Shown here piece by piece: positions 36,094-49,058 of a stretch of 64,000 nucleotides of DNA. Every line of letters begins with the position of its first letter. Position 1 is the stretch's first letter. Where the stretch lies: the NCBI GenBank assembly GCA_020746105.1, contig CM036618.1:18831001-18895000 (forward strand). The letters run 5' to 3'. The translations under genes were made by a program, and so were the position numbers. The notes below the pieces were generated by a model. The model saw only the letters and a list, made by a program, of their open reading frames with translations. It did no database searches and had not been told where the DNA came from. This stretch comes from Trogon surrucura (Eukaryota > Chordata > Aves > Trogoniformes > Trogonidae).

Positions 36094-39000
36094 ATATGTA
36101 AGGTGACTAAGAGTACAATGCTGTCCCAGTCACTTCACTTTCTCTTTGGTTCTCTTCCTGGCTTCAGATTTACATATGGCACAGACAGCAATTCTTTTGG
36201 GGAAATTCTGACTTTCCAAAAGTTTTGGGATTCTTATCAGGGAAAACTAACAAAACATTTTGGGAGAAGGCAATCTGAATTGAGACTGCAACATTTAATT
36301 CCAAGCTGTTTTTACTTTTGTTATGTTCTACTGGTCTGCCAATATGCTTCCTTAAAGTTCTGTTTCAGATATTTTGGAATATCTAGAGATTCATGGTAGA
36401 AAATAGAACACAATGAATACTGGATACTGCAGTAACTAGTCCAGATACAATGAGCCAAAGTGAAACATGGTGATTTTCAGTTCAGCAAAATGAACTTAAA
36501 CATCTCGGCAAAAGAATATCTTTATACTGTATTTTGATTTTTCTTTTTTAAATGATGTCATTTCCATTCTGTTAAAGAGCAGTTTTTATAAATTCATGTC
36601 TATTACAGGAGGGTAAATGTTCTGCAATATAAAAATTCCTATTTCTATTTATCATTTGCAGACGTGGCAACAGTTATGTGTACTTTTTGACTTCTCAGAT
36701 GCATTTATTGCATTTAAAAATCAAGCAGTCAGACTGGAAAACTCTACTTAATAAATCAACACACACAAAAAACATCTGAAAATATTTACCTGAATCATTG
36801 TATATTTTAATAGATCTTGACATCTGCTGGCAAAGACTAGATGTGTTGTGTTTACTTGGCTAGCCAAGTGCTTACTTTCCCACTAGATAAATAGTAGACA
36901 CTGGTTCTCTAGAGCAAGTGAAGAGCTAGAGTGAAGGCTGAGTTGTCCTGAGAGGAGGACCACAAGATCACTTAATGAAAGAACAAACCTAATTGCGTGT
37001 TCTCCTCCTTATGTTCAATTAAAGTAAGCACTGGAGAGGTATTGGCATTTGTGTGTATTCTGTTTTACTGATGGCTTCTCTTTTCATTGCCTCTAGAAAA
37101 GCTGAGAGTAGCTACGTGCCTCATCCAGATGTCTTAGATAGGAGCCTTCACATAGATGAACAATTCCAGATTGCCGTCTGTCTGAAATTGAATGTAGAAC
37201 TGCATAAGAAATATTATTCCCAACTAATAAAGCTCTTAAGACATATTCTTGTATTTTTCACTCTCCTTTGGGATGATCAGAGACCCTATAAATTCTTTTG
37301 GTGAAGAACAGAAGGGAAAGAAAATGAAGCATGAGGTAAGGGATTTATGTTCAAATCCCTGCTCTAAACAAGCACATTGTGACCAAAAAAAACATTGCTT
37401 TGGGAAATAGTGAAAGGTAATTTGTGAGCCAGCATGAACATGTAGCTTTCTTACTTCATTCTGTGCCAGTTCCCTAGGACTTTAGAGTTTGAGTCAAAGT
37501 TTCTGCTTTCTGTTAAAATTTTCTGTGAGCTGTTTTTCTCTTTCTGAGGGTTTACCTCTCTATGATGATCAGAGCATCTGGTGGGTGCCTTCCACTAGCA
37601 AAGCTGCTTCTGCCTATGAATAAGCTGGTCAACTCAAAAACTTTCACAAAGCTGTATTTACGTTTTGGCATTCACAAGAGATTAGGAAACCCAGAGAGGT
37701 GAGGTAGAGTCTAACCAACAATATTTTTCTCTTCATATTTGTGCAAAATTTCACAATGCACACCACATCATTGGTCTTTTTCTTTCTTAAAACACCTTTG
37801 AGTCCACACAAAGTCAGGAGCACTGCATCTAGAATGCTCCTCCTGCATGCAATAAAGGGAGAAGGTGGCATGACAAAGATTACAATGCCTAGTTCAAAAT
37901 ATTTAGTACATCTTCAAGTGTAAAACCAGGAAATCTATACGGCAGATTAATATTTCTCTTTGCAGTAATATGTAATTCTAATTAACTACTGCTTCTATAG
38001 GTGTAAGAAAAAACAGACATATTTTCATAGATTTTTAGATTACAAACTCTAAAGAAATTACCATAATGATGTAGGATAAGTTACTTCTTAACTTTGGACA
38101 TAGGACTTCCCTGAATTAATTCCTACTTGAACAAGAGTATAGCCTGCAGAAAAGAATCTGATCTCATTTAACTTCTTTAGCTTATTTATGCTTAAATAAC
38201 TGAATTGTGACTACATTATGCTATGCAATGAAGGCAAATTCAGTAATGATAAGCCATGCTACGTATGTTATCATGAGCACACCAACTTCTATCCAACTCC
38301 TTAAATGCTATTGTAGACAAAATCAAATTTTTAAAAGTATATATGAACTAAATTTGCTCCATGTTTTCAATCTCCTAGCTTTTTTTTTATATAAAAAAAG
38401 AGAAATCAGAACAGAACAGTTTCTTCTACGCAGATATTAGTTCCTGTGTCTAAAACTGTTGTGTCAGATCTGGGACGTTTGCATTACAGAATCTTTTGGT
38501 AGGGTATATGGTATGACTTCAGTGAAAGTAACTTAAACACGCTGAACTCTTCACAAAGTAAAAATAAATTAATAAAATATATGTTAAAAATTAAAGGTTG
38601 TGCATACATCCCAAGATTTGATTGCTCTTAGCAAGTTAAGCTCCCAGTGTTAAAAAAGATTTATTACTGTTTTCAGTGTGTATATTTAAAGTCAGTCTGG
38701 TATGTGTGTTTAAAGTAATAAGGTAGACATCAGAAAGGTAACGGTTTAATAATAGGTTGCCTAAGAATGCCAGGGCCCTTACAGTGATCTGAACATAAAT
38801 GACAGATATTATTCTTCACTTAGGAGCAATGGCCCACCCCAGGAACAATGAACAAACAAATCATATCGTATCATGTTCCTTCTTGATCGAACAACTTCAG
38901 AGGCCCATGGCTAACTATGTGGCCTCTTGTTCAGCTGCAAAAGTGTCTTTTTAGTTGTTTGAGGGAGTGCACAATTGAATACGGAGGTGAAAGAGAGGCC

Positions 39001-41694
39001 ATTTCTTTTTTTTTTTTGCCTTTTTTTTTTCTTTTCTCCCTCAGCCTCAGAAAGGTCAGGAGCCTGCTTCATCTGTCATGCTTAATCAGCTGATGAAAAC
39101 TCTGCTTATGCGCGAGGTTGTGGCTCCTCTATTTTAAGCATAAATCTCAATGGAAGAATCGTTCTGTAATGTGTTACTTCCTGAAATGTGGAGCTGCTCT
39201 TTTAGGAGTGTGCTGGAGGTTTCTGGTAGCATGGGTGTGTGGTGTCTCTGGAGCTCTCCCAGGGCACCACTCTTTTGTTGGGTGATGTATGTGACAGCTT
39301 CCCAATTGCGTATGATAAGGCATGTGGTCTCAGACTCCAGCAAAACGCTGCAACAAAGGGACTAGACAGCCCAACTGGAATGTGAAACAAGTCATCATGA
39401 CTGCAGTTAACAGGATGCTGCTGACTGAGGAACAAAGATGGGAGTACATTTCAACTGCCAAAATGCAATTGCTCATTCCACTCCAACCCATCATCTTTCT
39501 AATTCGAAGTGCTTGTGGAACAGTGAAAAAATGCAGTGTATCTAGTAAAGGTTGGCAAGAGATGTGCAAGTGTTGAACTAGAGAGGAAGATAGAATTATG
39601 CAACGTTGGCACAAGTGGTCCTCTGTCCTGGCTGGTAGGTCTGGCTGAGCATGCAGAGGGACAGATTTGTCACTCTCTTTTCAGTGACACAGCTCATTAA
39701 AAAAGCTTTTGAAATCTTTGCAGTAAAAGCTATCTTTTCACTAAAAAAAAATTTTGATCTATCTACCTGCCATGTTCTAGTCATTAGTCTTCAGATATGA
39801 CATATTTTCTGTACACCTACATTCTAGGAACGCCCAAGAATTTCTCTCAGGAAGAAGGCCTGCAAAGAAAAACTGCAGCACCATAAGATGCAGTACCTTC
39901 TCTGCTCTCATAGAAGATGCCCAGAAAGCAAAAGGGGAATGGGTTACAACATAGAAATATGCCATCCAAGATGATCATGGATACTGCTTTTTGCCACAGG
40001 ATGGAGGAAGAGGAAACAATACCCAGCCTTACACAAAATGAAAATTGCCTACAGCGCTTCTTTTTAATGAACCTAATCTCTCAGAAACACATGACTGGAA
40101 AAAAAGAAAATGATACCTAGGGAGGTTCTGGGGGCTTAGAAATGAAGACACCGTGATGTGGCTTGTGTCAGGTATTCTGACAGGAAAGTGTTTGCTACTT
40201 TAAAAAAAAATTCAACTGGATTTCAGAGAAGTTTAATCCTATAGGCTGATATGCAATTAAATTATTCGACATTGTACTCATCTAAGGAGTGAATTTATGA
40301 AGTCTAGCACAAAGAATGACAGGGCTCCAATTAAGAGCCTTCACAACAGCCTTCCTCTATCCCAATTTTACTTCATGAAATTGGGAGGTATTTCTCACTA
40401 TATCACAAAATTCAAGAAAACACAAGTGAATTCACAAATAGGAGGTGTATTATAGGCATGGAGCATTCGTTGGCTCTCTTCTGATATACACGGAATTCAA
40501 GGTCCTTGGGCTTGCTAGAATATTATATGAACACTGCAAATAGTTTCATGGCATCTTGAACTTGGAAATACTACCTTGGGCGTGGTGCACCTTCAGAGAA
40601 GCTGAAGAACATTTAAATACACAACCACTTCAGAGGGGCATAAGCATGTGTGGAGACTTTAGCATTATCCTCTAATACAGTTTTTCCAAACATGGAAGCT
40701 GCAACTTCATCAAGAGTCATGGTGGCATTTCTGTTTCTGGTGCTAAGCCAGAAGCTCAGTTTGCAACCACATGTAGAGTTGCAACTGCAAAGGATGTGGG
40801 AACTGGTATTCTAGTGACAAAGTGCAACTCTGCAAGTTACAGCAGTGTCTCAAGATTGAGTGCATGTGTGCTCATGTGTGCATGATTCATGTCACTTGTT
40901 CTCCACCTGCTGGTGACATTTTTAGGGCCTATAAACCCTAATGCCCCTGCTATGAGTGAAGTGGAGGTTACCACTAGTTAACCCCATAAAAATGTGCAAA
41001 CAGCTAATTGGAAAATTCTAATTAAGCCTGTGCTCATAGTGCAGACATCCATATATGAAAGGCACTCGGCTTGTCTGTATGAGTGGCCTGCTTGCCACTG
41101 GAGCAGCAATGGGGTTGGGCAAGCTTGCCTTTCCCAACCACTGGAGCATGATGGCCCGGATGACTGTATTGATGGCTGGCTTGCTGAGGGACAATTTTTC
41201 TGCTGCAGCCACCCATGGTTCCTTAGTTCCAGCTGCCTATTCATCCATGTTCTCCGTTCTCACTAATCGCCATTTCAGAAACAAAATGAACAGGGGTGAA
41301 CACAACTATCATTAGGAAAAATGATGACAATTAAATATAATTAATAAACACTCCTATTACAGGGCATATGCATGCTGTGTGTCTAAACTGGACTGAGTCT
41401 GAAAATTAGTACAGCTCATTACCCAAATGAATTGGAATTACACAGCACAACTTCCACTATTAATACAGCTTAAAGAAATCCTCCATTTTTTTTCTCATGT
41501 GTATCTGGCTTCAGAAAACTATGTGCTTTTTAGTCAAAGAATATTAGAATGAACATTGCTAATCACATCAGTGCAGATGGTTGGCTCTCTTCTTGCCAAG
41601 TGGAAGTATTGTAACCTATTTAATGTGCAATTTACATAAACTCCATGTTAATAAAGATCCATGAGGTTGTGGACTTTTTCTCTACTCTTTCCTG

Positions 41695-41960
41695 TGTCAC
41701 GGGTTTAGTCCACAGAGGCAGAGCCCAGTGCTTGTGACTGCCATTGATGCTGGCTGCTGAAGCCAGGACTGCTCAGTACCTCACCCTCACCCCTTTGTTC
41801 CTGTCTTCTCACAGCAGTATGGGATCTTATAATTGATCATTATCCCCTTCTGAAGTTAAAAGTACAGTCAGGAGCATATATGCCAAGTCCACATAAATCT
41901 GTGGTAAAGGCTGGAGTGAAACCTAGCTCAAAATAAAATTATCCTGTTATTGTGTGCATT
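41695..41960 (-). mobile_element. Possible eroded LTR fragment (retroviral fossil)
   Basis: TGTCACGGGTTTAGTCCACA resembles the start of antisense avian ERV LTRs, and the patch that follows is GC-richer than its surroundings. No matching right end, TATA-like box or target duplication was found. Confidence 0.25.
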
Positions 41961-43329
41961 CAGCCTGAATTCTCAGACCAGCTGGACTGCGTTAGAATTG
42001 TTTTGTGTTTATGGACTCTGCATCTAAACCTTACACAATTTAATTTTTGCTGGAAATTTACTGATTTTGAGGCTACTGTGCACCCTGTCCTTCAGTCCAG
42101 CTAGGATTTTCTGTGTGGAAGGTCACACTATACTGGCAATCACAACATTTTTTTCTGATGGGTGGAATGATGTGCTTATAAATTCCTGTTGGTATCTCTA
42201 TAACTCATAAAAGAAAAGTTTTTGTTGCTGAGAGCACATCTACAGCTGGTTTGGCAGGTCATACACCTTTCTGTTATCCAACTGTTATGTGGAAAGAAAT
42301 CATACAACCACAGATCTAACATTAAATCATGAGCTTGGCTGTACATTCCCCCTTTTCCTGGATCTTCTAGAGATACCTATGGAAGGCAGAGCACACTTTT
42401 TATCTAGTTGGTGTAAGAGTACTTGTACTTTAAAGAGCTTGTCATGTGTACAAATGGGACAAACAGGAGCTGAACATGGGAAACATGCAAATTTGTTTCC
42501 AAGGCCATATAGGAGGCTAAAGAAAGAATCACACAGCACTTTCTACAAGCTGTACTACATAGAATAACAATAAAATCTGACTCAAATCTGGAAAGGAGAC
42601 CACCTGTATATGAAAATTTTCCAGTTACATAGGTTGTTGGCACATGTGGGCTTGTCTTTAAAGTCATGAGAACCTACTTAATTCTTCATCTAATCTTTAA
42701 TGCTTTGATATTTAATTTAGCAGTTAACATTTCAAAAATGTATTAAAATCTATTGGCAGAAGGTGCACACCTAAGTCTGCTGTGTAATAGCGCACAATAA
42801 GATGCTGAGGGCTTAATGCTTTCTGTTGTTGAATTCGGTCTTCGCTGATGCTGCTGGAGAAAGGTTGGAGCTAATGAAATTAAAGGATGGTGTGACCCAC
42901 TCAGGAATTTCTCCTACCTGAAAGACAACTACCAAACAAGATGACTTTCTGGAGAAACATAACATGGCCCAGAGCTGTCTGAATCTGGTGTTCTTATGAG
43001 ATACTTTACCATTTCAGACAAACACAATATACTGGACCTCTGAAATCTCAGACACCTTTGTGATGTTTTATTCATCTACCTTTCACTAACAAGTCATCAA
43101 CTTCCCAGGGGATATAGGCATGAAAACCTGTGTTTTGTGTGACCAAAGGAGAAGTATAGTCCTCTGCACTCCATGCGGGGATTGTTGTAAGAGAATTCCT
43201 TGCCCCCGAGAAAGTGGTGTGGCCTCTTCTCTACCCGTGTCCTGGCACTGGAAAAAGAACCAAATGGATCTGTGAGTGGAAAGGGAGAATATCCACTCAA
43301 ACAATGAAGTTGTCCTAGAAGCAGCAAAT

Positions 43330-43334
43330 TTGTC
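43330..43334 (+). repeat. Left target-site duplication TTGTC of the solo LTR
   Basis: TTGTC lies directly left of the LTR start TGTAGTGG, and the same five bases lie directly right of its end at 44398-44402. Confidence 0.85.
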
Positions 43335-44397
43335 TGTAGTGGTTTGACCCTGCCTGGAGGCCAGGCACCTGCCACAGCCGCTCTATCACTCCCCCTTCTT
43401 AGATGGACAGGGGAGTGACAATATAATGAAAGGCCCATGGGTTGAGATAAGGACAGGGAGGTCACTCAGCAATTACTATCACGGGCTAAACAGACTCGAC
43501 TTGGGGAAATTAATTTATAACCAATCAAATCAGAGAAGGGCAATGGAGGATAAACCCAAATCCTAAAAAAAAAGCCACCCTCCCCCTAGCCGTCCTTTCT
43601 TCCTGGGTTTAACTTCATTCCTGATTTCTCCACCTCCTCCCCCCAAGCAGTGCAGTGGGACAGGGAACAGAGATTGCAGTCAATTCATTAGATGTTGCCT
43701 TTGCTACTCCTTCTTCCTCACGGGAAGGACTCCTCACTCTTCTCCTGCTCCAGTGTGGGGTCACTCCCATGGGAGACAGTTCTTCATAGACTTTGCCAAT
43801 GTGAGTCTTTCCCACAAGAGACAGTTCTTCATTAGCTGCTCTAGCTTGGGTCCACCACAGGGTGACAAGTCCTGCCAGCAAACCTGCTGCAGCATGGACT
43901 TCTCTCTCCACAGATCTACAGGTCCTGCCAGTAGCCTGTTCCAGTGCGAGCTTCTCATATCGTCACAGCCTCCTTTGGACATCCACTTGCCTCAGTGTGG
44001 GGTCCTCCATGGGCTGCAGGTGGACATCTACACCCTCATCAATCTCCATGGACAGCAGGGGGACAGCCTGCCTCACCATGGTCTTCAGCATGGCTCTGGG
44101 GAATCTCTGCTCTGGTGCCTGGAGCACATCCTCCCCCTCCTTCTTCACTGACCTTGGTATCTGTGGTTATTTCTTCTATATATTCTCACTCCTCTCTCTG
44201 TCTGCAATTCTACAAGTTTCTTCCTCATTTCTTAAATATGTTATCACAGAGGTGCTGCCACCATCACTGCTGGGCTTGGCCTTGGCCAGCAGCAGGTTTG
44301 TCTTTGGAGCCGGCTGGCATTTGCTTCTAGCAGCTTCTTGCAGAAGCCACCTCTGTAGCCCCACCCCCCATTACCATAACCTGGTCATGCAAACCCA
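43335..44397 (-). mobile_element. ERVL-type solo LTR with perfect 5-bp target duplication (retroviral fossil)
   Basis: This 1,063-bp element begins TGTAGTGGTTTGACC and ends GCAAACCCA, with TG...CA termini. Perfect 5-bp repeats TTGTC flank it, the duplication length expected for ERVL-class integration. Its antisense text (AGGCCAGGCACCTGCCACAG; CAGCAATTACTATCACGGG; ACAGACTCGACTTGGGGAAA) is what I know from abundant avian ERVL LTRs. On the minus strand a TATTTAAG box lies near 44231-44240. Imperfect internal repeats of the type CTGCTCCAGTGTGGGGTC and GAGACAGTTCTTCA recur between 43745 and 43860. No internal genes remain, so this is the product of LTR-LTR recombination. The open frames inside (up to 190 codons) are incidental. 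Confidence 0.9.
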
Positions 44398-44402
44398 TTG
44401 TC
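44398..44402 (+). repeat. Right target-site duplication TTGTC of the solo LTR
   Basis: Identical to 43330-43334; together they date the event as an integration and not a rearrangement. Confidence 0.85.
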
Positions 44403-47400
44403 CATTTAAACACATTATCCATTTAGAAGGATAGAGCATCAGACAATCTTACCACATGATACAATGTTTGTGGGAAGGGTTGGACTGTACCCTCAGTTGG
44501 GACTTCCTTTCGAAGGGCCTGACTTTGTGCTAGTATAATTTCCAATGTCCAACTGGCACAATCTAGCCTGTAATAAGTAGCCAACATGGTTGTGTTGCCA
44601 GAATACAAAAACTGGAAAATAAACAGGTAAATTAAAAAAAAAAAAAAGAGAAATAAAAATTTGGAAATAAACATACTGGTCAGACAGACTGTTCAAAGGG
44701 TAATTGGTACTTTGGAAATATGCTCTGAAAAACTTCTTATTGCTTTTAAATCGAATCTTTATAAAAGTGAATTTTGCTATTAAAAATGTGACATCAGAGA
44801 AGATTTTATAATCAAAAGCATAGTCAATAGCATCAGTCGACTGGGAGGGCTATGCGATCTTTGAAACTGGAGGTTTTTAAGAACAGCTTGCACAGGCATC
44901 CAGTGGTCTTAATGCTTTTCAGCTGCTGGGGTTCGCAGCTGAAATTTTTTTTAGTAACTTGCGTGTATGTGTGTGTGTATTTATGTATATGTATGCACAC
45001 AATGGGGGTTTAAGAGAACAAATTCTTATAAGGCAAGAACATCCTAGATACCATTACCAAGGCAATTATGGGAGTATTTAGCAGTTGTATGCTAGAGAAC
45101 ATTAAAACTCCACAACCATTACTTTGTAAAGGACCTTATGAATTTCTTGTGTGCACAGCTTCTTACACAAAGCTCAAGGTGACACTTGCCTCTCTCAAGC
45201 CTGGGGACAGCCAGTAACATCTCCCCCATGAGCTGCTTCAAAGGCAGAGGACATTCCCTGCTCTGTGCCTTGTTGTGCCAGGTCTGGAGCGCTACCACTC
45301 AGTAGGTTTTACCCAGAGCTGCAAAGTTCTGGTTGGGACTCTTCTACCTCAGTGTAACAGCTGTGCTTGCAAGCCTCTGTCAGGACTGATGTGGCTCAGG
45401 TAGTTCTTAGTTTTGGAGTGGGGAGCGGAGAATGGATAGAATGCCTCTGCCATGTCCTTTCTGCCTGGTTTTCTATGACTCCTTGAAAACAAACACACTC
45501 TGCGTGAGACTATTTTCAAATATCACCAGTCTCCAAGACTCCAAGCCTGAAAATCCAGGGGAATGTTTTGTTGACAGGAAATTTTTCACTTGCATTTCTG
45601 ATAGATGTTGTTTGGTTGTTGTTCGGTTTTCTGCTTGTTTCAACTGAAATGTTGAAATATCCTTTCCATGTGTATGGGGAAGATGGAATTGTGATTTCTT
45701 CTGCCCTTTAGAAAACAACCCCATAGTCTTCTATTGGCTGCTTCTAATGTCTTCTGCTGCTTTAACCTCTGTTTTCCTACAGAATTGTGTATTTACGGAA
45801 TTTTAATCAAATCTCCTTATTAAAGGTGTGAGCACCAATTTATGTGAGGTGAAGGCTTGAGCACAATCTACATCAACACCTGACAGAGCCTGGTGATTAT
45901 ACATCACCTACATAACAGCTTTTCTGTTACAGTTTTGACTAAGTTCTCACTCATTTCCTAAACCTCGACAAGACAGGCAATCTCCCTTCCCATTAGAACC
46001 TCATGCCTGTTGCCCACCATTACAGCCAGCTATCAATGAATAAGGTGACTGTAAACTAAGCTACATCTACTGGTACCTGCTAGTACCAGCTAAGTCTTCT
46101 TTATCTCTTAATATAAAAAAAAAGCCCTGGTGAATACATGTGCTTACAAGATTTACAGTAGGGATTAGAATCTGGAAGATAAATTTTCCTTTCCATTTAA
46201 CATACACAACCTATTGCGAGGTCAGGATGCATTCTGTCACTTAATACAAGGGAAGACTCTGGCATGAAAACCAGGATGTGTTTCAATCTATTAATCAAAA
46301 CTGGCGTAAACCTATCTTTTGACCTTGTCTAGACAAGAAAGAAAAATCATATCCGAACAGAAATAACCAAAGTTCTTACCTCCTTTATTTCTGTGGCTCT
46401 TTTTTTTTTCTTTAAATTTTTTTTCTAAATGTTTGAAACTTAGTTGGAGTTTTACTGTTGAAGGGTGAGAAGGGGACTCTTAAATAGCTTATTTCAGGTC
46501 TGTAGTGATTATCAGTATTTGTATTAATGCTAAAATGGCCACAAGAATCTCCAAGCAGGTTTCATTTGTACTGGATATTTTGCCAAAACTTGGAAGGACT
46601 TTTTTTCTACAAAGACTGTAGAAAGATTTAAGAACTTAAGGGTAGTAAAACTGTACCAAAACAAAACTTCAGTGCTGGGCATGGCTGCTGAACTCTAGCA
46701 AATATCTTATGTGAATGACTGAATTGTCACTTCAGTAACTACTGATTCCTATTTTAGACATTCAGATTACTTTTATTACCTGTTTCTGGATTTGATGCTG
46801 ATCTCACAATTAGTTCTGCTTAAGTAAGCCCAGTCACCTTGCTACAGCAAGGTAGGAACTAGTCCTTTCACATCTTCTGTGGATCAGTGCTCTCATGGGG
46901 TACTCACTTCTAAAAAATATTTCTCTAAACAGAGAAGGATCTCACTGCAACCCTGTCTCATTTATCTAGGCTATTGTGGTATTGAAAAATCAGGTAGGTA
47001 GAAATATAAACATACCTCAGTTTCATTTGTTCCACCTGTTGTATCAGATTCTCCCCCAGTAGTTAAAAACATTGCAACACCAGGATTTATCAACTGCCTC
47101 TCAAATTTAAGAAAGCTAATTTTTAACCTGCTCCTTTGTAGCCAGCCTCAGGCTTCAAATCTCCCCATATGACCCTCAAGTAATAATTAGAGCAATTAGC
47201 TCTTGCCCCTCTGGGATAATTGCTAGTGTAAGTTGAGCTACTTTCCTAAAAGTACATCTACAAAATCGGAAAGAAAGGAGGAAAGAAAAAAAACCCCAGT
47301 CAAACCCCACTGAACATCTGAGGGAAGAAAAAGGATGTAAACAAAAACAGTAAACGGGAAAAGGAAAAGCAAGACAATTTTCCACATTCCATTCCTGTGA

Positions 47401-48325
47401 TGCTTCCTCACTCACAAGCACCACATGTATAACATTCCTTCTTGCAGGCAACAGGCCTCCCTAGCCCAGGTGCCATCAAAAATTATGGGAGGGAGAAAAA
47501 GAGAAAGTCATATCTCAAAAGCAACCCTGGTTTTCATCAAAACATATTGCTTTAAGACAGCCATCTGACTGGAAAGGGGAAAAAAGAATTAAAGAGTCTT
47601 GTTCTCTAAATTTCTATGTAATGCTCAGCCAAAATAATAACCGAACAGTAATGAGCAGGAACTTGAATATACCAAGTTAAAGAGAGAAACGGTGCAGTGG
47701 AATAATTTGCTAGAGAGGATTAAGTACAGGTCAACATAGACCTCTGTGGTCAGCAGTAACAGAAGCAGAATCAAGCAGAAATTTGTTACAAATCCAGTGC
47801 CAAGAGTAGTAATGCTGTATTTAATTTCAAAACTTGACTTTGTTCAGAATCATCACAAAAGCTGACAATTTGAAATTTCTTTTTTTTTGAAATAGTACAT
47901 GCTGGTTTATTTATTTCAGAGCTTTCTATTTAAACAACATTAAATATTACCTTATTTTAGCTTTTTTTATACTCTGCAACTTACAAAGATATTTAAAGGA
48001 AACAAGCAACCCTCATATTTGATTCAAACACATAGAAATGAGACAGTTTAAATAGAAGTGTTCTCCACCTCCTTTTTGTTTTTTAGTGAGAATGAAATCC
48101 TGGTGAGTTTCAAGAAGTACTTGGGTAGACCTACATGGACACAGAGTGTATTCTCCCAAGAATAGTAAAGTAAGTTCTGGTTTCTAACTTAGTTATCCAC
48201 CGTTGCTTTATTGCAAAAATATTCCTTAAGTGCACACAATCTAGCAAAAAAATACAATGAAAAGTGGATAATATGAAATCTTTATTTTGGACTGTGAAAG
48301 TGGGAAGATGAATTGACAAAAGAAT
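44403..48325. other. Unique non-coding DNA, about 3.9 kb
   Basis: AT-rich DNA. It contains an A-run near 44635, a TG/TATG-rich microsatellite at about 44962-44998, and T-runs near 46400. I see no gene or recognised mobile element. Confidence 0.6.
44962..44998 (+). repeat. TGTG / ATGT compound microsatellite
   Basis: Short GT units grade into TATGTATG-like units ending at TATGCACAC. Confidence 0.75.
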
Positions 48326-49058
48326 CCCCTGCAGCTCTACAGGCTGAGCACAGAGTGGCTGGAGAGCAGCCAGGCAGAAAGGGACCTGGGGATACTAACT
48401 GACAGGAAGCTCGACATGAGCCAACAGTGTGCCCAGGTAGCCAAGAAGGCCAATGGTATCCTGGCCTGTATCAAAAATAGCGTGGTCAGCAGGACAAGGG
48501 AAGTGATCCTTCCCCTGTACTCTGCATTGGTGAGGCCACACCTGGGGTATTGTGTTCAGTTCTGGGCCCCTCAGTTCAGGAAAGATATTGAAGTGCTGGA
48601 GCAGGTCCAGAGAAGAGCAACAAGACTGGTGAAGGGACTGGAACACAAGACCTATGGGAAGAGGCTGAGGGAGCTGGGGTTGTTTAGTCTGGAGGAGGCT
48701 TAGAGGTGACCTCATCACTCTCTATAACTACCTGAAGGGAAGTTATAGCCAGGTGGGGATTGGTCTCTTCTCCCAGGCAGTTATCAACAGGACAAGGGGG
48801 CACAGACTTAAGCTCTGCCAGGGGAAATTTAGGCTGGATATTAGAAAGAACTTCTTTACAGAGAGAGTGGTCAGGCATTGGAATGGCCTGCCCAGGGAGG
48901 TGGTGGATTCACCGTCCCTGGAGGTTTTTAAACTGAGGTTGGACATGGCACTTAGTGCCATGATCTAGTAAACGGACTGGAGTTGGACCAAGGGTTGGAC
49001 TTGATGACCTCTGAGGTCTTTTCCAACCCAATTGATTCTATGATTCTATGATTCTATG
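48326..49058 (+). mobile_element. CR1 LINE, young copy A of a near-identical pair
   Basis: The copy starts at CCCCTGCAGCTCTACAGGCT. The frame from 48416 reads [20 protein letters not shown], then [20 protein letters not shown] and [20 protein letters not shown]. It stops at a TAG (48701-48703) created by a 5-base deletion after LFSLEE. The C-terminal block resumes in another frame (48753-48968: [40 protein letters not shown]). The tail is about three and a half ATTCTATG units. Over roughly 730 bp I count about six differences from the copy at 51738-52476, including the same deletion. Flanks and tail lengths differ. Confidence 0.95.

Larger units (their letters stand above)
34274..43329. other. 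Unique non-coding DNA, about 9 kb
   Basis: This is the longest repeat-poor stretch. Open frames are at most 129 codons (35307-35696) and none is recognised. It contains T- and A-runs (36076-36093; around 39008-39032), an unclear HTH-like frame at 41018-41212, and an LTR-like start at 41695. A block around 39150-39620 is fairly stop-poor on both strands but has no gene signature. Confidence 0.55.

Noticed and set aside
39035-40130. A gene cluster suggested by many overlapping short frames
   Set aside because: The frames lie on both strands, share no domain, and have no splice or promoter pattern.
43753-44434. Overlapping frames of up to 190 codons as a gene
   Set aside because: They lie inside a solo LTR whose ends and target duplication are defined; the low stop density comes from the LTR's GC-rich composition.
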